DNA of 64,000 bases, from the NCBI RefSeq assembly GCF_016743775.1, contig NZ_JAEQMY010000004.1:124001-188000 (forward strand). Reading direction: 5' to 3'. Positions 35,656-44,201 of this stretch are shown one piece after another (the stretch's first letter is position 1; every line of letters begins with the position of its first letter). The translations under genes were made by a program, and so were the position numbers. The stretch comes from Microvirga aerilata. GTDB lineage: Bacteria; Pseudomonadota; Alphaproteobacteria; Rhizobiales; Beijerinckiaceae. A model generated the notes under the pieces. That model ran no database searches and was not told the DNA's origin. It saw only the letters and a list, made by a program, of their open reading frames with translations.

Positions 35656-37047
35656 ATGTTCTCCTCCCCGTTGTTGCTAGGGGCGATTGCCATAGAAGGC
35701 TACGCCGTTCTGGCGGTGGAACTTCTCGCCATCCGTCAGCTCACCCCTTATGTGGGCAATGCCACCGACACCGTCGCCATCGTCATTGCGGCCGTACTGC
35801 TTCCTTTGGCGCTCGGGTACGAGGCTGGCGGCCGGGCCAGTTTCGTCCCTGGCGATGAGGCGGGCGTACGCCGGCAGCTCACCCGAAACCTTCTGATTGC
35901 GGCCCTGATCCTCAGCTTCGGGCTGTCCCATCCCTTCCTGGCCGCCTTCTTCCAGATCCTCGACGGCCTTGGTCTCACGCATCGCCTGGTCCAGGCTGCC
36001 GCTCATACCTCCCTGTTCCTGGTCTATCCGGTCTACCTCCTGGGCCAGACCATCCCGCTGGTCGCCTACTGCTCCACCGGCGCGAACCTGCCCCGATCCA
36101 CGGGGCTGATGCTGTTCCTGTCCACCCTCGGGTCGTTCCTGGGCTCGGTGGTGTCGACCCTTGTGTTCATGACCTTCTTCGGCGTCCACATCACGGTGGC
36201 GCTCACCCTGGGCCTTCTGGTCGTGCTCGCCGCCCTCATCGGCTGGCGGATGGAGGGGCGCAACAGGCTGGTTCTCACGGCGGGTGCGCTTGGTGCCTAC
36301 ATCGTTGCCATCAACAGCCCCGCAGCGGTCAGAGCCTACGGCATCGTCAGCAACAATCTTTACAGCGAGGTCCGGGTCGTCGAGAACCCGGCGCAGAACA
36401 GCCGCCTGCTGGTCATCAACAACAGCCCGTCTTCCAAGGTAGCCGCCCATCCGGAGCACCGCTTCGCCTACCTGAAGTTCATCGACAGGGAAGTTCTCAG
36501 GCGGCTCGAGACGGATCGGCCTCGCCGCATCCTGGTGATCGGGGCCGGAGGGTTCACCATCGGCCTGGAAGATCGCTTCCATGCCTACACCTATGTCGAC
36601 ATCGACCCCGCCCTGCGGGAGGTGAGCGAGGAGCACTTCCTGCGCCAGCCTTTGTCATCGAACAAGACCTTCGTGCCTGAATCGGCCCGCGCATTCCTGC
36701 GGCGCAACACCCAGACCTATGATGTTGTCGTGCTCGATGCTTTCACCAACCGGATCAACCTGCCGCCGGACCTGGTCACGCGGGAGGCATTCGAAGCCGT
36801 CCGGCAGGCTGTGGCCCCGGAAGGTCAGGTGATCATGAACATCATCACGTCGCCCACGTTCGAGGACAGGTTCAGCCGCAGCATCGATGCTACGATCCGC
36901 AGCGTGTTTCCCTTTGTTTCCCGGCAGATCCTGCCCGAGACCAGAACCGGCAGCGTCGCAAGCGTGCTCTACCTTGCGGGCCGGCTCGAGAAGGAGCCGC
37001 ACGACATCTACACGGATGATCGAAACCGCTCATTCTTGGATCATTGA
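35656..37047 (+). CDS. Membrane-fused spermidine-synthase-like protein
   Basis: A 463-residue protein with seven or so membrane helices (about 5-220) followed by a cytoplasmic domain of the polyamine aminopropyltransferase fold (about 230-455). The nucleotide loop reads VIGAGGFTIG rather than the GGGDGG of true spermidine synthases, and the VVVLDAFTN segment replaces the usual D-S/T-x-D-P catalytic stretch. It belongs to the fused membrane/spermidine-synthase-like group whose reaction is not established. No polyamine genes are nearby. ATG at 35656. Single gene. Confidence 0.8.
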   Translation: MFSSPLLLGAIAIEGYAVLAVELLAIRQLTPYVGNATDTVAIVIAAVLLPLALGYEAGGRASFVPGDEAGVRRQLTRNLLIAALILSFGLSHPFLAAFFQILDGLGLTHRLVQAAAHTSLFLVYPVYLLGQTIPLVAYCSTGANLPRSTGLMLFLSTLGSFLGSVVSTLVFMTFFGVHITVALTLGLLVVLAALIGWRMEGRNRLVLTAGALGAYIVAINSPAAVRAYGIVSNNLYSEVRVVENPAQNSRLLVINNSPSSKVAAHPEHRFAYLKFIDREVLRRLETDRPRRILVIGAGGFTIGLEDRFHAYTYVDIDPALREVSEEHFLRQPLSSNKTFVPESARAFLRRNTQTYDVVVLDAFTNRINLPPDLVTREAFEAVRQAVAPEGQVIMNIITSPTFEDRFSRSIDATIRSVFPFVSRQILPETRTGSVASVLYLAGRLEKEPHDIYTDDRNRSFLDH

Positions 37048-37185
37048 CGACGGGGCGGATGTGCGCCTGTGGGCTCATACCGCGGGTGCTCCCAGTCCAG
37101 CAGGCTTGGCAGGCCTTGTCATCCGGGTGCAAGCCCTTAGGATAGCCACAAGCGTCGCTGACAGGCGCGGGAACCGCCGATCCTC

Positions 37186-38004
37186 ATGCTCGCACCACCT
37201 ATTGCCCCTGCCGTTTTGCTCCGTAATATCGCCATCACCTTCGGCGCGAAGGAGGCTGGTTATACGGCGGTCAAATCCATCGATCTTGCCGCAAAACCCG
37301 GGGAGTTCATCGCCATCGTCGGGCCGACCGGCTGCGGCAAGTCAACCCTGCTCAATGCATCGGCAGGGCTGCTCAAGCCCTCCGAAGGCCACGTGGAGAT
37401 CTTCGGCACGCCGCTGTCCGGCCTCAACGGCCGGGCAGGCTATCTCTTCCAGCAGGACGCGCTGATGCCATGGAAGACGGCGCTTCAAAACGTGAGCGTC
37501 GCCCTCGAGCCCAAGGGTGTCGGGCCTGCGGAGGCTCGGGACAGGGCCCGTGACTGGCTGCGCCGGGTTGGCCTATCGGCTTTCGTCGACCGCTACCCGC
37601 ACATGCTTTCAGGCGGGCAGAGAAAACGGGTCGCCCTGGCCCAGATGCTGATCCGCGACCCCGAGATCCTGCTGATGGACGAGCCGTTCGGCCCGCTCGA
37701 CGCGCAGACCCGGCAGATCATGGGCAATCTGCTCCTCGATCTCTGGGCCGCCAATCGCAAGGCCGTGCTCTTCGTCACGCACGATCTGGAAGAGGCGATC
37801 GCCCTCGCCGATCGGGTCGTGGTCATGTCCGCCGGCCCGGCCGCACGCATCATCGGGGAGTTCCCGGTCACGCTGCCGCGCCCGCGCGACATTGCCGAGG
37901 TTCGGCTCGACCCGTCGTTCCATCAGATCTACAAGGAGATCTGGGCGAGCCTCCGCGCGGAGGTGCAGAAGGCTTATGCACAGGAAGAGGGAGCCGCCCC
38001 ATGA
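37186..38004 (+). CDS. ABC transporter ATP-binding protein (nitrate/sulfonate/taurine type)
   Basis: A 272-residue ATPase with Walker A GPTGCGKST, Q-loop LFQQDALMPWKTA, signature LSGGQRKRV, Walker B ILLMDEP and H-loop VTHDLEEA, all canonical. The LMPWKT Q-loop is typical of the SsuB/TauB/NrtD family, which serves importers of sulfonates, taurine, nitrate or pyrimidine precursors. It overlaps the permease gene by ATGA. Three-gene operon with permease and binding protein on the + strand. Confidence 0.9.
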   Translation: MLAPPIAPAVLLRNIAITFGAKEAGYTAVKSIDLAAKPGEFIAIVGPTGCGKSTLLNASAGLLKPSEGHVEIFGTPLSGLNGRAGYLFQQDALMPWKTALQNVSVALEPKGVGPAEARDRARDWLRRVGLSAFVDRYPHMLSGGQRKRVALAQMLIRDPEILLMDEPFGPLDAQTRQIMGNLLLDLWAANRKAVLFVTHDLEEAIALADRVVVMSAGPAARIIGEFPVTLPRPRDIAEVRLDPSFHQIYKEIWASLRAEVQKAYAQEEGAAP

Positions 38005-38792
38005 ACCGCATGAAGTTGATCCTGCTTCAGCTGGCAGTCGGCATCGCCTTCCTGCTGCTCTGGCATGTCCTGACCGCCTACCCCATTCTCGCGCCCACCC
38101 GACAAACGCAGTTCTTCTTCTCGACACCCCTGGACGTGCTCGCGCGGGTTTGGAAGGAATTTGCCTCCGGCGAGATCTGGCGGCATCTCGGGATCACGCT
38201 TCTGGAGACGATCCTCGCCTTCGCGTTCGGGGCCGGAGGCGGCATTCTATTCGGGTTCCTGTTCGCCCGGCGCGCGCTGCTCGCCGCCGTTTTCGACCCC
38301 TACATCAAGGCGGCGAACGCGCTGCCGCGCGTGGTGCTCGCGCCTATCTTTGCCCTGTGGTTCGGCCTGGGGATCTGGTCGAAGGTTGCGCTTGGGTTCA
38401 CGCTGGTCTTCTTCATCGTGTTCTTCAACGTGTACCAGGGCGTGCGCGAGGTGAGCCCTGTGGTGCTGGCCAATGCGAGGATGCTCGGCATGAACGAGCG
38501 CCAGCTCCTGCGGCACGTTTATTGGCCGGCGGCGCTGACCTGGATGTTCTCGTCCCTGCACACCTCCGTGGGCTTTGCCCTCGTGGGCGCGGTCGTCGGG
38601 GAATATCTCGGCTCCTCGGCGGGCCTTGGCTACAAGATCCACGAGGCGGAAAGCGTCTTCGACGTGACCGGTGTTTTCGCCGGCATGGCCATCCTGTCCA
38701 TCTTCGTGATCCTCATCGATGCGGTGGTGACGTTCATCGAACGGCGCCTCCTGGTCTGGCATCCAAGCCCATCGACAAACGGGCAAGGTTAG
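38001..38792 (+). CDS. ABC transporter permease (SsuC/TauC family)
   Basis: A 263-residue inner-membrane permease with six helices. The first is at residues 5-25, and the EAA loop region reads NARMLGMNERQLLRHVYWPAA near residue 160, fitting the SsuC/TauC family. ATG at 38001 lies within the ATPase gene stop. Partners the ATPase upstream and the binding protein 46 bases downstream. Confidence 0.88.
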   Translation: MNRMKLILLQLAVGIAFLLLWHVLTAYPILAPTRQTQFFFSTPLDVLARVWKEFASGEIWRHLGITLLETILAFAFGAGGGILFGFLFARRALLAAVFDPYIKAANALPRVVLAPIFALWFGLGIWSKVALGFTLVFFIVFFNVYQGVREVSPVVLANARMLGMNERQLLRHVYWPAALTWMFSSLHTSVGFALVGAVVGEYLGSSAGLGYKIHEAESVFDVTGVFAGMAILSIFVILIDAVVTFIERRLLVWHPSPSTNGQG

Positions 38793-38838
38793 GCAATCCT
38801 CTCCCTGCGACAAACTGCATTCAAGCAGGGAGACTAGG

Positions 38839-39861
38839 ATGGAACGCCGTACATTTCTCATCGGAACGGGCGCGGCTGCCTTGGCCGCGGGCATCGGCCC
38901 GGGCGCCTTTGCACAGTCGAAGCCCGAGAAAAGCAAGGTCACCCTGGGAGTGGGCGGCAAGCCGCTGCTTTACTACCTGCCCCTGACCATTGCGGAGCGG
39001 AAAGGCTTCTTCAAGGAGGAAGGGCTCGAGGTCGAGATCAACGATTTCGGGGGCGGCGCCAAGTCGCTTCAGGCGCTCATCGGCGGTTCGGTCGATGTCG
39101 TGACCGGCGCCTACGAGCATACGATCCGCATGCAGGCCAAGGGCCAGGACATTCGCGCCATCACCGAGCTCGGACGCTTTCCGGCCATTGTGATTGCGGT
39201 CAAGAAGGACAAGGCCGGGCAGATCAAATCCGCGGCCGACTTCAAAGGCATCAAGATCGGCGTAACGGCCCCAGGCTCGTCGACCGCGCTCACGGCGCAA
39301 TACGCCATGGTGAAGGCGGGCCTGAAGCCTGCGGACGCCGCGATCATCGGCGTCGGATCGGGCGCCAGCGGCGTGGCCGCCATGCAGAAGGGCGAAATCG
39401 ACGTGATCTCGCATCTCGACCCGGTCATCGCCAAGCTGGAATCGGATGGAGACATCGTGGTCCTCATCGATACACGCACGGAAGCCGGCACACGGGCGCT
39501 CTTCGGCGGCTCGAACCCGGCCGCAACGCTCTATTCCAAAAAGGACTTCATCGACGCCAACCCGGTGACGACCCAGCACCTCGTCAATGCCTTCATGAAA
39601 TCGCTCCGGTGGCTTCAGACGGCCAAGCCGGAAGAGGTCGCGGATACCGTGCCGCCGGAATACCACCTCGGCGACAAGGCGCTCTACCTGAAGGCGGTGC
39701 AGAACTCGTTGGAGAGCTACTCCCGCACCGGCATCGTGCCGCCGGACGGCATGGCGAGCGTCATGGACATGCTCAAGCAGCTCGATCCGGAATTGAGGGA
39801 TGCCAAGGTCGATCTCGCAGCAACCTTCGACGATCGTTTCGTCAAGAAGGCAGCGACCTAG
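38839..39861 (+). CDS. ABC transporter substrate-binding protein (SsuA/NMT1-like)
   Basis: A 340-residue periplasmic protein with a Tat-like signal (MERRTFLIGTGAAALAAG, cleavage near AFA-Q). The mature part begins VTLGVGGKPLLYYLPLTIAERKGFFKEEGLEVE, the NMT1/SsuA-like pattern for periplasmic binders of sulfonates, taurine, nitrate or thiamine precursors. The CCCFC-type motif of HMP-binding proteins is absent, which argues against thiamine precursors; a sulfonate or related anion fits better but is not proven. It ends 73 bases before the convergent ABC ATPase. Confidence 0.85.
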   Translation: MERRTFLIGTGAAALAAGIGPGAFAQSKPEKSKVTLGVGGKPLLYYLPLTIAERKGFFKEEGLEVEINDFGGGAKSLQALIGGSVDVVTGAYEHTIRMQAKGQDIRAITELGRFPAIVIAVKKDKAGQIKSAADFKGIKIGVTAPGSSTALTAQYAMVKAGLKPADAAIIGVGSGASGVAAMQKGEIDVISHLDPVIAKLESDGDIVVLIDTRTEAGTRALFGGSNPAATLYSKKDFIDANPVTTQHLVNAFMKSLRWLQTAKPEEVADTVPPEYHLGDKALYLKAVQNSLESYSRTGIVPPDGMASVMDMLKQLDPELRDAKVDLAATFDDRFVKKAAT

Positions 39862-39934
39862 CCAATGACGCAACGGTTGCCGACGTCACCTCGATGTCGG
39901 CAACACGGCCCTGCTGCGCAGGAGACGCGAGCCC

Positions 39935-41014
39935 CTACTCCGGAAGCCTCTGGCCGGTCTTGGCATCGAAGATGTGAAGCTTGGAGGCAGGCAGCCTGTA
40001 GGCGATGTTCGTTCCGACCGGATAGTTGACGCGCTCCACTACGAACGCCTTCAAGGCATGATGCGCCGTCCCAAGGTGAACGATCGTTCCCAGGCCCATG
40101 GGCTCGACCAATTCGACATGGCCGGCAAAGTCTCCCTCGGCCTGGGCGGAAATCTGAACATCCTCGGGGCGGATGCCTACCTTCACGGCTTGCCCATCGT
40201 GACCACCGACACGAGGAGGCGCAGGAATCCGCTCTCCCGACTCGAGCGCGATCAGCCGCTGCTCTCCATCATGGCGCAAGACGGCGTTGATGATGTTGAT
40301 GGCAGGCGAGCCGATGAAGCCGGCCACGAAAAGGTTGGTGGGGCGCTCATAAAGATCGAGCGGAGTTCCTACCTGCTGAACGACGCCGCCGTTCATGGCC
40401 ACGATGCGGTCTGCCAGGGTCATGGCCTCCACCTGATCGTGCGTGACATAGATCGAGGTCGTGCCGAGGTCGCGGTGCAGCTTCTTGATCTCGACGCGCA
40501 TCTGCTCGCGAAGGCGGGCATCGAGGTTGGACAGGGGCTCGTCGAACAGGAACGCCTGCGGCTGCCGCACGATCGAGCGCCCCATGGCCACGCGCTGGCG
40601 CTGTCCGCCCGAGAGGGTGCGGGGCTTGCGGTCGAGAAACGTGTCGAGTCCGAGCTTGGAAGCGGCGGCGGAAACGACATGGGCCATGCGCTCGGCCGGC
40701 GTCCGGCGCAGCCTGAGGCTGTAGTTCATGTTGTCCCGGACGGTCATGTGGGGATAAAGGGCATAGGACTGGAACACCATGGCGATGTCCCGGTCCTTGG
40801 GCGCGAGCTCGTTCACCACCCGCTCGCCGATGCGGATCGCGCCGCTTGTAATGCCCTCCAGCCCCGCGACCATGCGCAGGAGCGTGGACTTGCCGCATCC
40901 CGACGGCCCGACCAGCACCACGAACTCCCCGTCCTGAATCGACAGGTCGACGTTATGAAGGACGGGCACGGTCCCGTAGGATTTGCGGACGCCTTGGATA
41001 TCGATGGAAGCCAT
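39935..41014 (-). CDS. CUT1 sugar ABC transporter ATP-binding protein (UgpC/MalK type)
   Basis: A 359-residue ATPase with Walker A GPSGCGKST, Q-loop VFQSYALYPHMTV, signature LSGGQRQRVAMGR, Walker B FLFDEPLSNLD and H-loop YVTHDQVEAM, followed by a MalK-like TOBE domain (residues about 240-359). All catalytic motifs are intact. Last gene of the GntR-lyase-ABC operon. ATG at 41014; the frame upstream overlaps the permease gene out of phase and is not coding. Confidence 0.9.
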   Translation of the reverse strand: MASIDIQGVRKSYGTVPVLHNVDLSIQDGEFVVLVGPSGCGKSTLLRMVAGLEGITSGAIRIGERVVNELAPKDRDIAMVFQSYALYPHMTVRDNMNYSLRLRRTPAERMAHVVSAAASKLGLDTFLDRKPRTLSGGQRQRVAMGRSIVRQPQAFLFDEPLSNLDARLREQMRVEIKKLHRDLGTTSIYVTHDQVEAMTLADRIVAMNGGVVQQVGTPLDLYERPTNLFVAGFIGSPAINIINAVLRHDGEQRLIALESGERIPAPPRVGGHDGQAVKVGIRPEDVQISAQAEGDFAGHVELVEPMGLGTIVHLGTAHHALKAFVVERVNYPVGTNIAYRLPASKLHIFDAKTGQRLPE

Positions 41015-41025
41015 GTTGCGAACCT

Positions 41026-41865
41026 TCAGCCTTTGACCGCGCCGGCCGTGAGGCCCTGGACGAGATACCGTTGAATGAGAAGGAAGAAGAGGCAGGCGGG
41101 GATCAGGGCCAGCACGCCGGCTGCCATCATCTGCCCGAAATCCACCGAGAACTTCGACACGAAACCGAGCAGCCCCACGGGGAAGGTGCTGGCATCGGCC
41201 TTCGATACAAGCATCAGGGCGAAGAGCAGCTCGCTCCAGGCGGCCGTGAACACGAAGCCGAGGGTTGCGGCAACGCCCGGCAGGGTGAGCGGCAGAATGA
41301 TCTGCCTGAAGGCGCGAAAGCGCGATGCGCCGTCGATCATGGCAGCCTCTTCCAGGTCCTTCGGGATGCCGTCGAAGAAGGACTGCATCAGGAATGTCGC
41401 GAAGGGCACGTTGAAGGCCGTGTAGACGATGACGAGACCTGTCAGGCTGTTGGTGAGTCCAAGCGGCGAGAACAGCTTGAAGATCGGCGCCACGAGCATG
41501 ACGAGCGGGAACATCTGCGTGATGAGCATCAGCCCGACCAGCCACATCTTGCCGCGGAAATCGAAGCGCGACATGGCGTAGCCGGACAAGGCCGCGATCA
41601 GCGTCACCAGCACCGCGGTGCTGCCTGAAACGATCACGCTGTTCTTGAAGAAGAGCGGAAAGTCGCTGTGGGCGAGCACGAAGGTGTAATGCGCCAGGGA
41701 CGAGCGCGACGGCCAGAGCCGGATGCCCTCGCTGTAGAGAAGATCGTTGGGCGTCACCGAGACCTTGAGCAGCCAGTACAGCGGGAACAACGCGAACGCC
41801 ACGTAGAAGGCGAGAAGCCCGTAATGCAAGAGCCAGTGCGAAGTGCTGCGGGCAGAGGATGTCAT
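41026..41865 (-). CDS. CUT1 ABC transporter permease (MalG type)
   Basis: A 279-residue permease with six helices. The EAA loop reads EEAAMIDGASRFRAFRQIILP near residue 180, and the C-terminus ends in RYLVQGLTAGAVKG as in MalG-type subunits. It starts 10 bases after the MalF-type gene and ends 11 bases before the ATPase gene start, so all four transporter genes are one unit. Confidence 0.9.
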   Translation of the reverse strand: MTSSARSTSHWLLHYGLLAFYVAFALFPLYWLLKVSVTPNDLLYSEGIRLWPSRSSLAHYTFVLAHSDFPLFFKNSVIVSGSTAVLVTLIAALSGYAMSRFDFRGKMWLVGLMLITQMFPLVMLVAPIFKLFSPLGLTNSLTGLVIVYTAFNVPFATFLMQSFFDGIPKDLEEAAMIDGASRFRAFRQIILPLTLPGVAATLGFVFTAAWSELLFALMLVSKADASTFPVGLLGFVSKFSVDFGQMMAAGVLALIPACLFFLLIQRYLVQGLTAGAVKG

Positions 41866-41875
41866 GATGCTCTCC

Positions 41876-42808
41876 TCATCGTCTCAGCAGGGACTGCCGC
41901 AGCAGAATGATGACGAAGGAATAGGCCAGCAGCAGGACGAGAAGAACCATCGCAATCGCGGATGCATATCCGAAATCGAGCCGCCTGAAGGCCTGGGTGA
42001 AGATGTAGCTCGACACGATCTGCGTCTGATCGGCGGGTCCGCCATTGGTCATGACGATGATCAGGTCGGCGAAGTTTGCGATCCACACGGTCCGCAGCAG
42101 CACCGCAATGGCAATGGTGGGCGCCAGGAAGGGAAGCGTGATGTCGGTGAAGCGCCGCCACGCGCCTGCGCCGTCGATGGATGCGGCCTCATAGATGTCT
42201 TGGGGAATCGACTGAAGAGCCGCCAGGAGCGTGATGGCGAAGAACGGAATGCCCCACCACACATTGGCGATGATCGGTCCCCAGATCGCAACGCTCGGAT
42301 CCGACAGGATGTTTTCCGGGGCGGGCAGTATTCCAAGAGCCGCCATCCAGTGCGGCAGGGGACCGACCACCGGATTGAAGAGCCAGGCCCAGTTCAGGCC
42401 CGACAGAAAGGTCGGCACGGCCCAGGGCAGAAAGACCAGGGCCTGAACGATGCCGCGTCCTGGAAAGGGGCTGTTGAGGAGAAGCGCCAGCACGAGACCG
42501 AAGGCGAATTGCAGCGCGACGGATGCAAAGGTCCAGACGAGGGTGTTCTTCATGGAAAGCCAGAACGCCGCATCCGTCCACAGGGCCCGGAAATGCTCCA
42601 GGCCGATGAAGCCGCCGCTGAAGGGGTTGATCAGCTGCATGTCGCGAAAGGCGTATGACAATCCGACGATCAGCGGCACCAGCATGATGGTCGCGATCAG
42701 GATCACGGATGGAGCGATGTACAGGTACGGCTCCAGCCCGAGCGCCAGCCTGCGCAGGGGCGCGGGCCTGCGTGGTGCAGCCTCCTCGTACAAGGGCATC
42801 GTGGACAT
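41876..42808 (-). CDS. CUT1 ABC transporter permease (MalF type)
   Basis: A 310-residue permease with six helices after a basic N-terminal region of about 25 residues. The EAA loop is YEAASIDGAGAWRRFTDITLP near residue 215. ATG at 42808 (a second ATG three codons on is possible). It follows the binding-protein gene after a hairpin (42841-42863), which is a common way to make less permease than binding protein. Confidence 0.9.
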   Translation of the reverse strand: MSTMPLYEEAAPRRPAPLRRLALGLEPYLYIAPSVILIATIMLVPLIVGLSYAFRDMQLINPFSGGFIGLEHFRALWTDAAFWLSMKNTLVWTFASVALQFAFGLVLALLLNSPFPGRGIVQALVFLPWAVPTFLSGLNWAWLFNPVVGPLPHWMAALGILPAPENILSDPSVAIWGPIIANVWWGIPFFAITLLAALQSIPQDIYEAASIDGAGAWRRFTDITLPFLAPTIAIAVLLRTVWIANFADLIIVMTNGGPADQTQIVSSYIFTQAFRRLDFGYASAIAMVLLVLLLAYSFVIILLRQSLLRR

Positions 42809-42840
42809 GCGGCGCTCCTAAGCGTTACGAACCGAGAAGC

Positions 42841-42863
42841 GGCGCGGCTCGTCGAGCCGCGCC
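42841..42863 (-). terminator. Intercistronic hairpin after the sugar-binding protein gene
   Basis: GGCGCGGCTC and GAGCCGCGCC are perfect 10-base arms around a three-base loop, 11 bases past the binding-protein stop and 33 bases before the next start. No T-run on the - strand, so attenuation or mRNA protection is likelier than full termination. Confidence 0.6.
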
Positions 42864-42873
42864 GGTGTTCATC

Positions 42874-44139
42874 CTACTTGGCCGAAGCGAGGTGCTTCTT
42901 CTGCGCCTTGGTCATGTAGTCGGCCCATTGCGTGGCCATGTCCTTCGGGGCGAGTTGCCCGAGGAGCGCCTGCTGGCTCGTCTTGACCGCCAGCGAGTCG
43001 GCGAAGAAGGCGAATTCCTGCAGGTAGGTCGGCATGATGGTCGGCACGACGTTCTTGTCGGCCAGCTCCTCGAACCATCCCTTGAACTGCGGGCCGGCAT
43101 AGAACGGATCGTTCTCGGCAGACTTGTAGATCGGCAGAGCGCCCGTCTTCTTGTTCCAGGCGATGTTGCCCTCGGGGCCGGCAAGCGCGGCAAGCAGCTT
43201 CCAGGACAGGTCCTTGTTCTTGCTGCTGGCGAACATCGACCATCCGGCATAGCCCAGGGTCGGGAAAGCCTTGCCGTCAGGGCCCTTCGGGAACGGCGCC
43301 ACGCCGTATTCCTCGGGCTTCATGCGCTCGGCAATGGCGATCAGGGCATCGGGGTCCTGATCGAGCATGGCGCAGGTGCTGGAGTAGAAGCCTGCGACGA
43401 TCTCGTTGAAGCCCCAGTTGACGCTGTCCTTCGGCGCATAGCCCTTCCTGTAGAGATCGGTCAGATAGGCAAGCCCCTTCACCCAGCCTTCATCGGCGAA
43501 GGTGGAGGTCCCGTCCTGCTTGAAGAAGGTGTTGTCGCCGGCCATCGTGGCGCCGAACATCACCCAGCCGTTCAGGCCGCCCGGGCCGCCGCGCAGGCAG
43601 TATCCGTACTTGCCGGGAATGGCCGAGACCTTCTTCGAGACCTCCTCGAACTCCGCCAGCGTCTTCGGCGGCTCCTTCACGCCGGCCTGCTCGAAGAGCT
43701 TCTTGTTGTAGAACATGGCCCGGAGATAGAAGCCGTAGGGAATCGTGTAGGCGGTGTTCTTGACGGAGCGGCCGACCTCCAGAGCCCTGTCGTTGAGGCC
43801 GGCCGTATTCGGCCAGGTCTTCAGGTAGGGCTCGAGGCTCTCCAGGGCGCCGTTGTTGGCGTAAAGCGAAAGCCACCGATCCGGCATCTCGACCACGTCC
43901 GGCGTGTCGCCGGCAGAGACCATCGTGGCGAATTTCTCGAAGGCCTGGCTCCAAGGCAGCGACGTGATCTCCACTTTGACGCCGGGGTTGGCATCCTCGA
44001 AGCCTTTGACGATGCTCTTGAGGGTTTCCGTGCGCTCGGGGCTGGTGATGACCTCGGTGAGCTTCAATGTGGTTTGGGCAAATGCGCTGCCGGCGAAAGC
44101 GGTGGCGAGCGCAGTGGCGAGCAGTAGGCGTTGGATCAT
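42874..44139 (-). CDS. CUT1 ABC transporter sugar-binding protein
   Basis: A 421-residue periplasmic protein of the MalE/UgpB-like family. Signal peptide at residues 1-21 (LLLATALATAFAGSAFA, cleavage before Q). Typical parts: TLKSIVKGFEDANPGVKVEI near residue 40, SAGDTPDVVEMPD and a W/Y-rich C-terminal lobe (GYAGWSMFASSKNKDLSWK). The ligand is not evident from sequence; the lyase gene upstream in the same operon hints that it contains a C-S bond or is a methionine/cysteine-type conjugate, an inference. Confidence 0.88.
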   Translation of the reverse strand: MIQRLLLATALATAFAGSAFAQTTLKLTEVITSPERTETLKSIVKGFEDANPGVKVEITSLPWSQAFEKFATMVSAGDTPDVVEMPDRWLSLYANNGALESLEPYLKTWPNTAGLNDRALEVGRSVKNTAYTIPYGFYLRAMFYNKKLFEQAGVKEPPKTLAEFEEVSKKVSAIPGKYGYCLRGGPGGLNGWVMFGATMAGDNTFFKQDGTSTFADEGWVKGLAYLTDLYRKGYAPKDSVNWGFNEIVAGFYSSTCAMLDQDPDALIAIAERMKPEEYGVAPFPKGPDGKAFPTLGYAGWSMFASSKNKDLSWKLLAALAGPEGNIAWNKKTGALPIYKSAENDPFYAGPQFKGWFEELADKNVVPTIMPTYLQEFAFFADSLAVKTSQQALLGQLAPKDMATQWADYMTKAQKKHLASAK

Positions 44140-44165
44140 GGTCTTCCCTCTATGTTTGCTTTGAC

Positions 44166-44179
44166 TCGAACATGTTCGA
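44166..44179. promoter_or_regulatory. 14-base perfect palindrome, candidate operator
   Basis: TCGAACATGTTCGA lies 26 bases before the start of the sugar-binding protein gene and 22 bases after the lyase stop. A palindrome of this size next to an operon that encodes its own GntR-type regulator is a fair operator candidate; it could also serve an internal promoter. Confidence 0.4.
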
Positions 44180-44201
44180 CCGCTCGTGGATGACGCTTCG
44201 T

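Noticed and set aside
42709..44127. 472-codon frame antisense to the sugar-binding protein
   Set aside because: Shadow of a clear CUT1 binding protein with signal peptide on the other strand.
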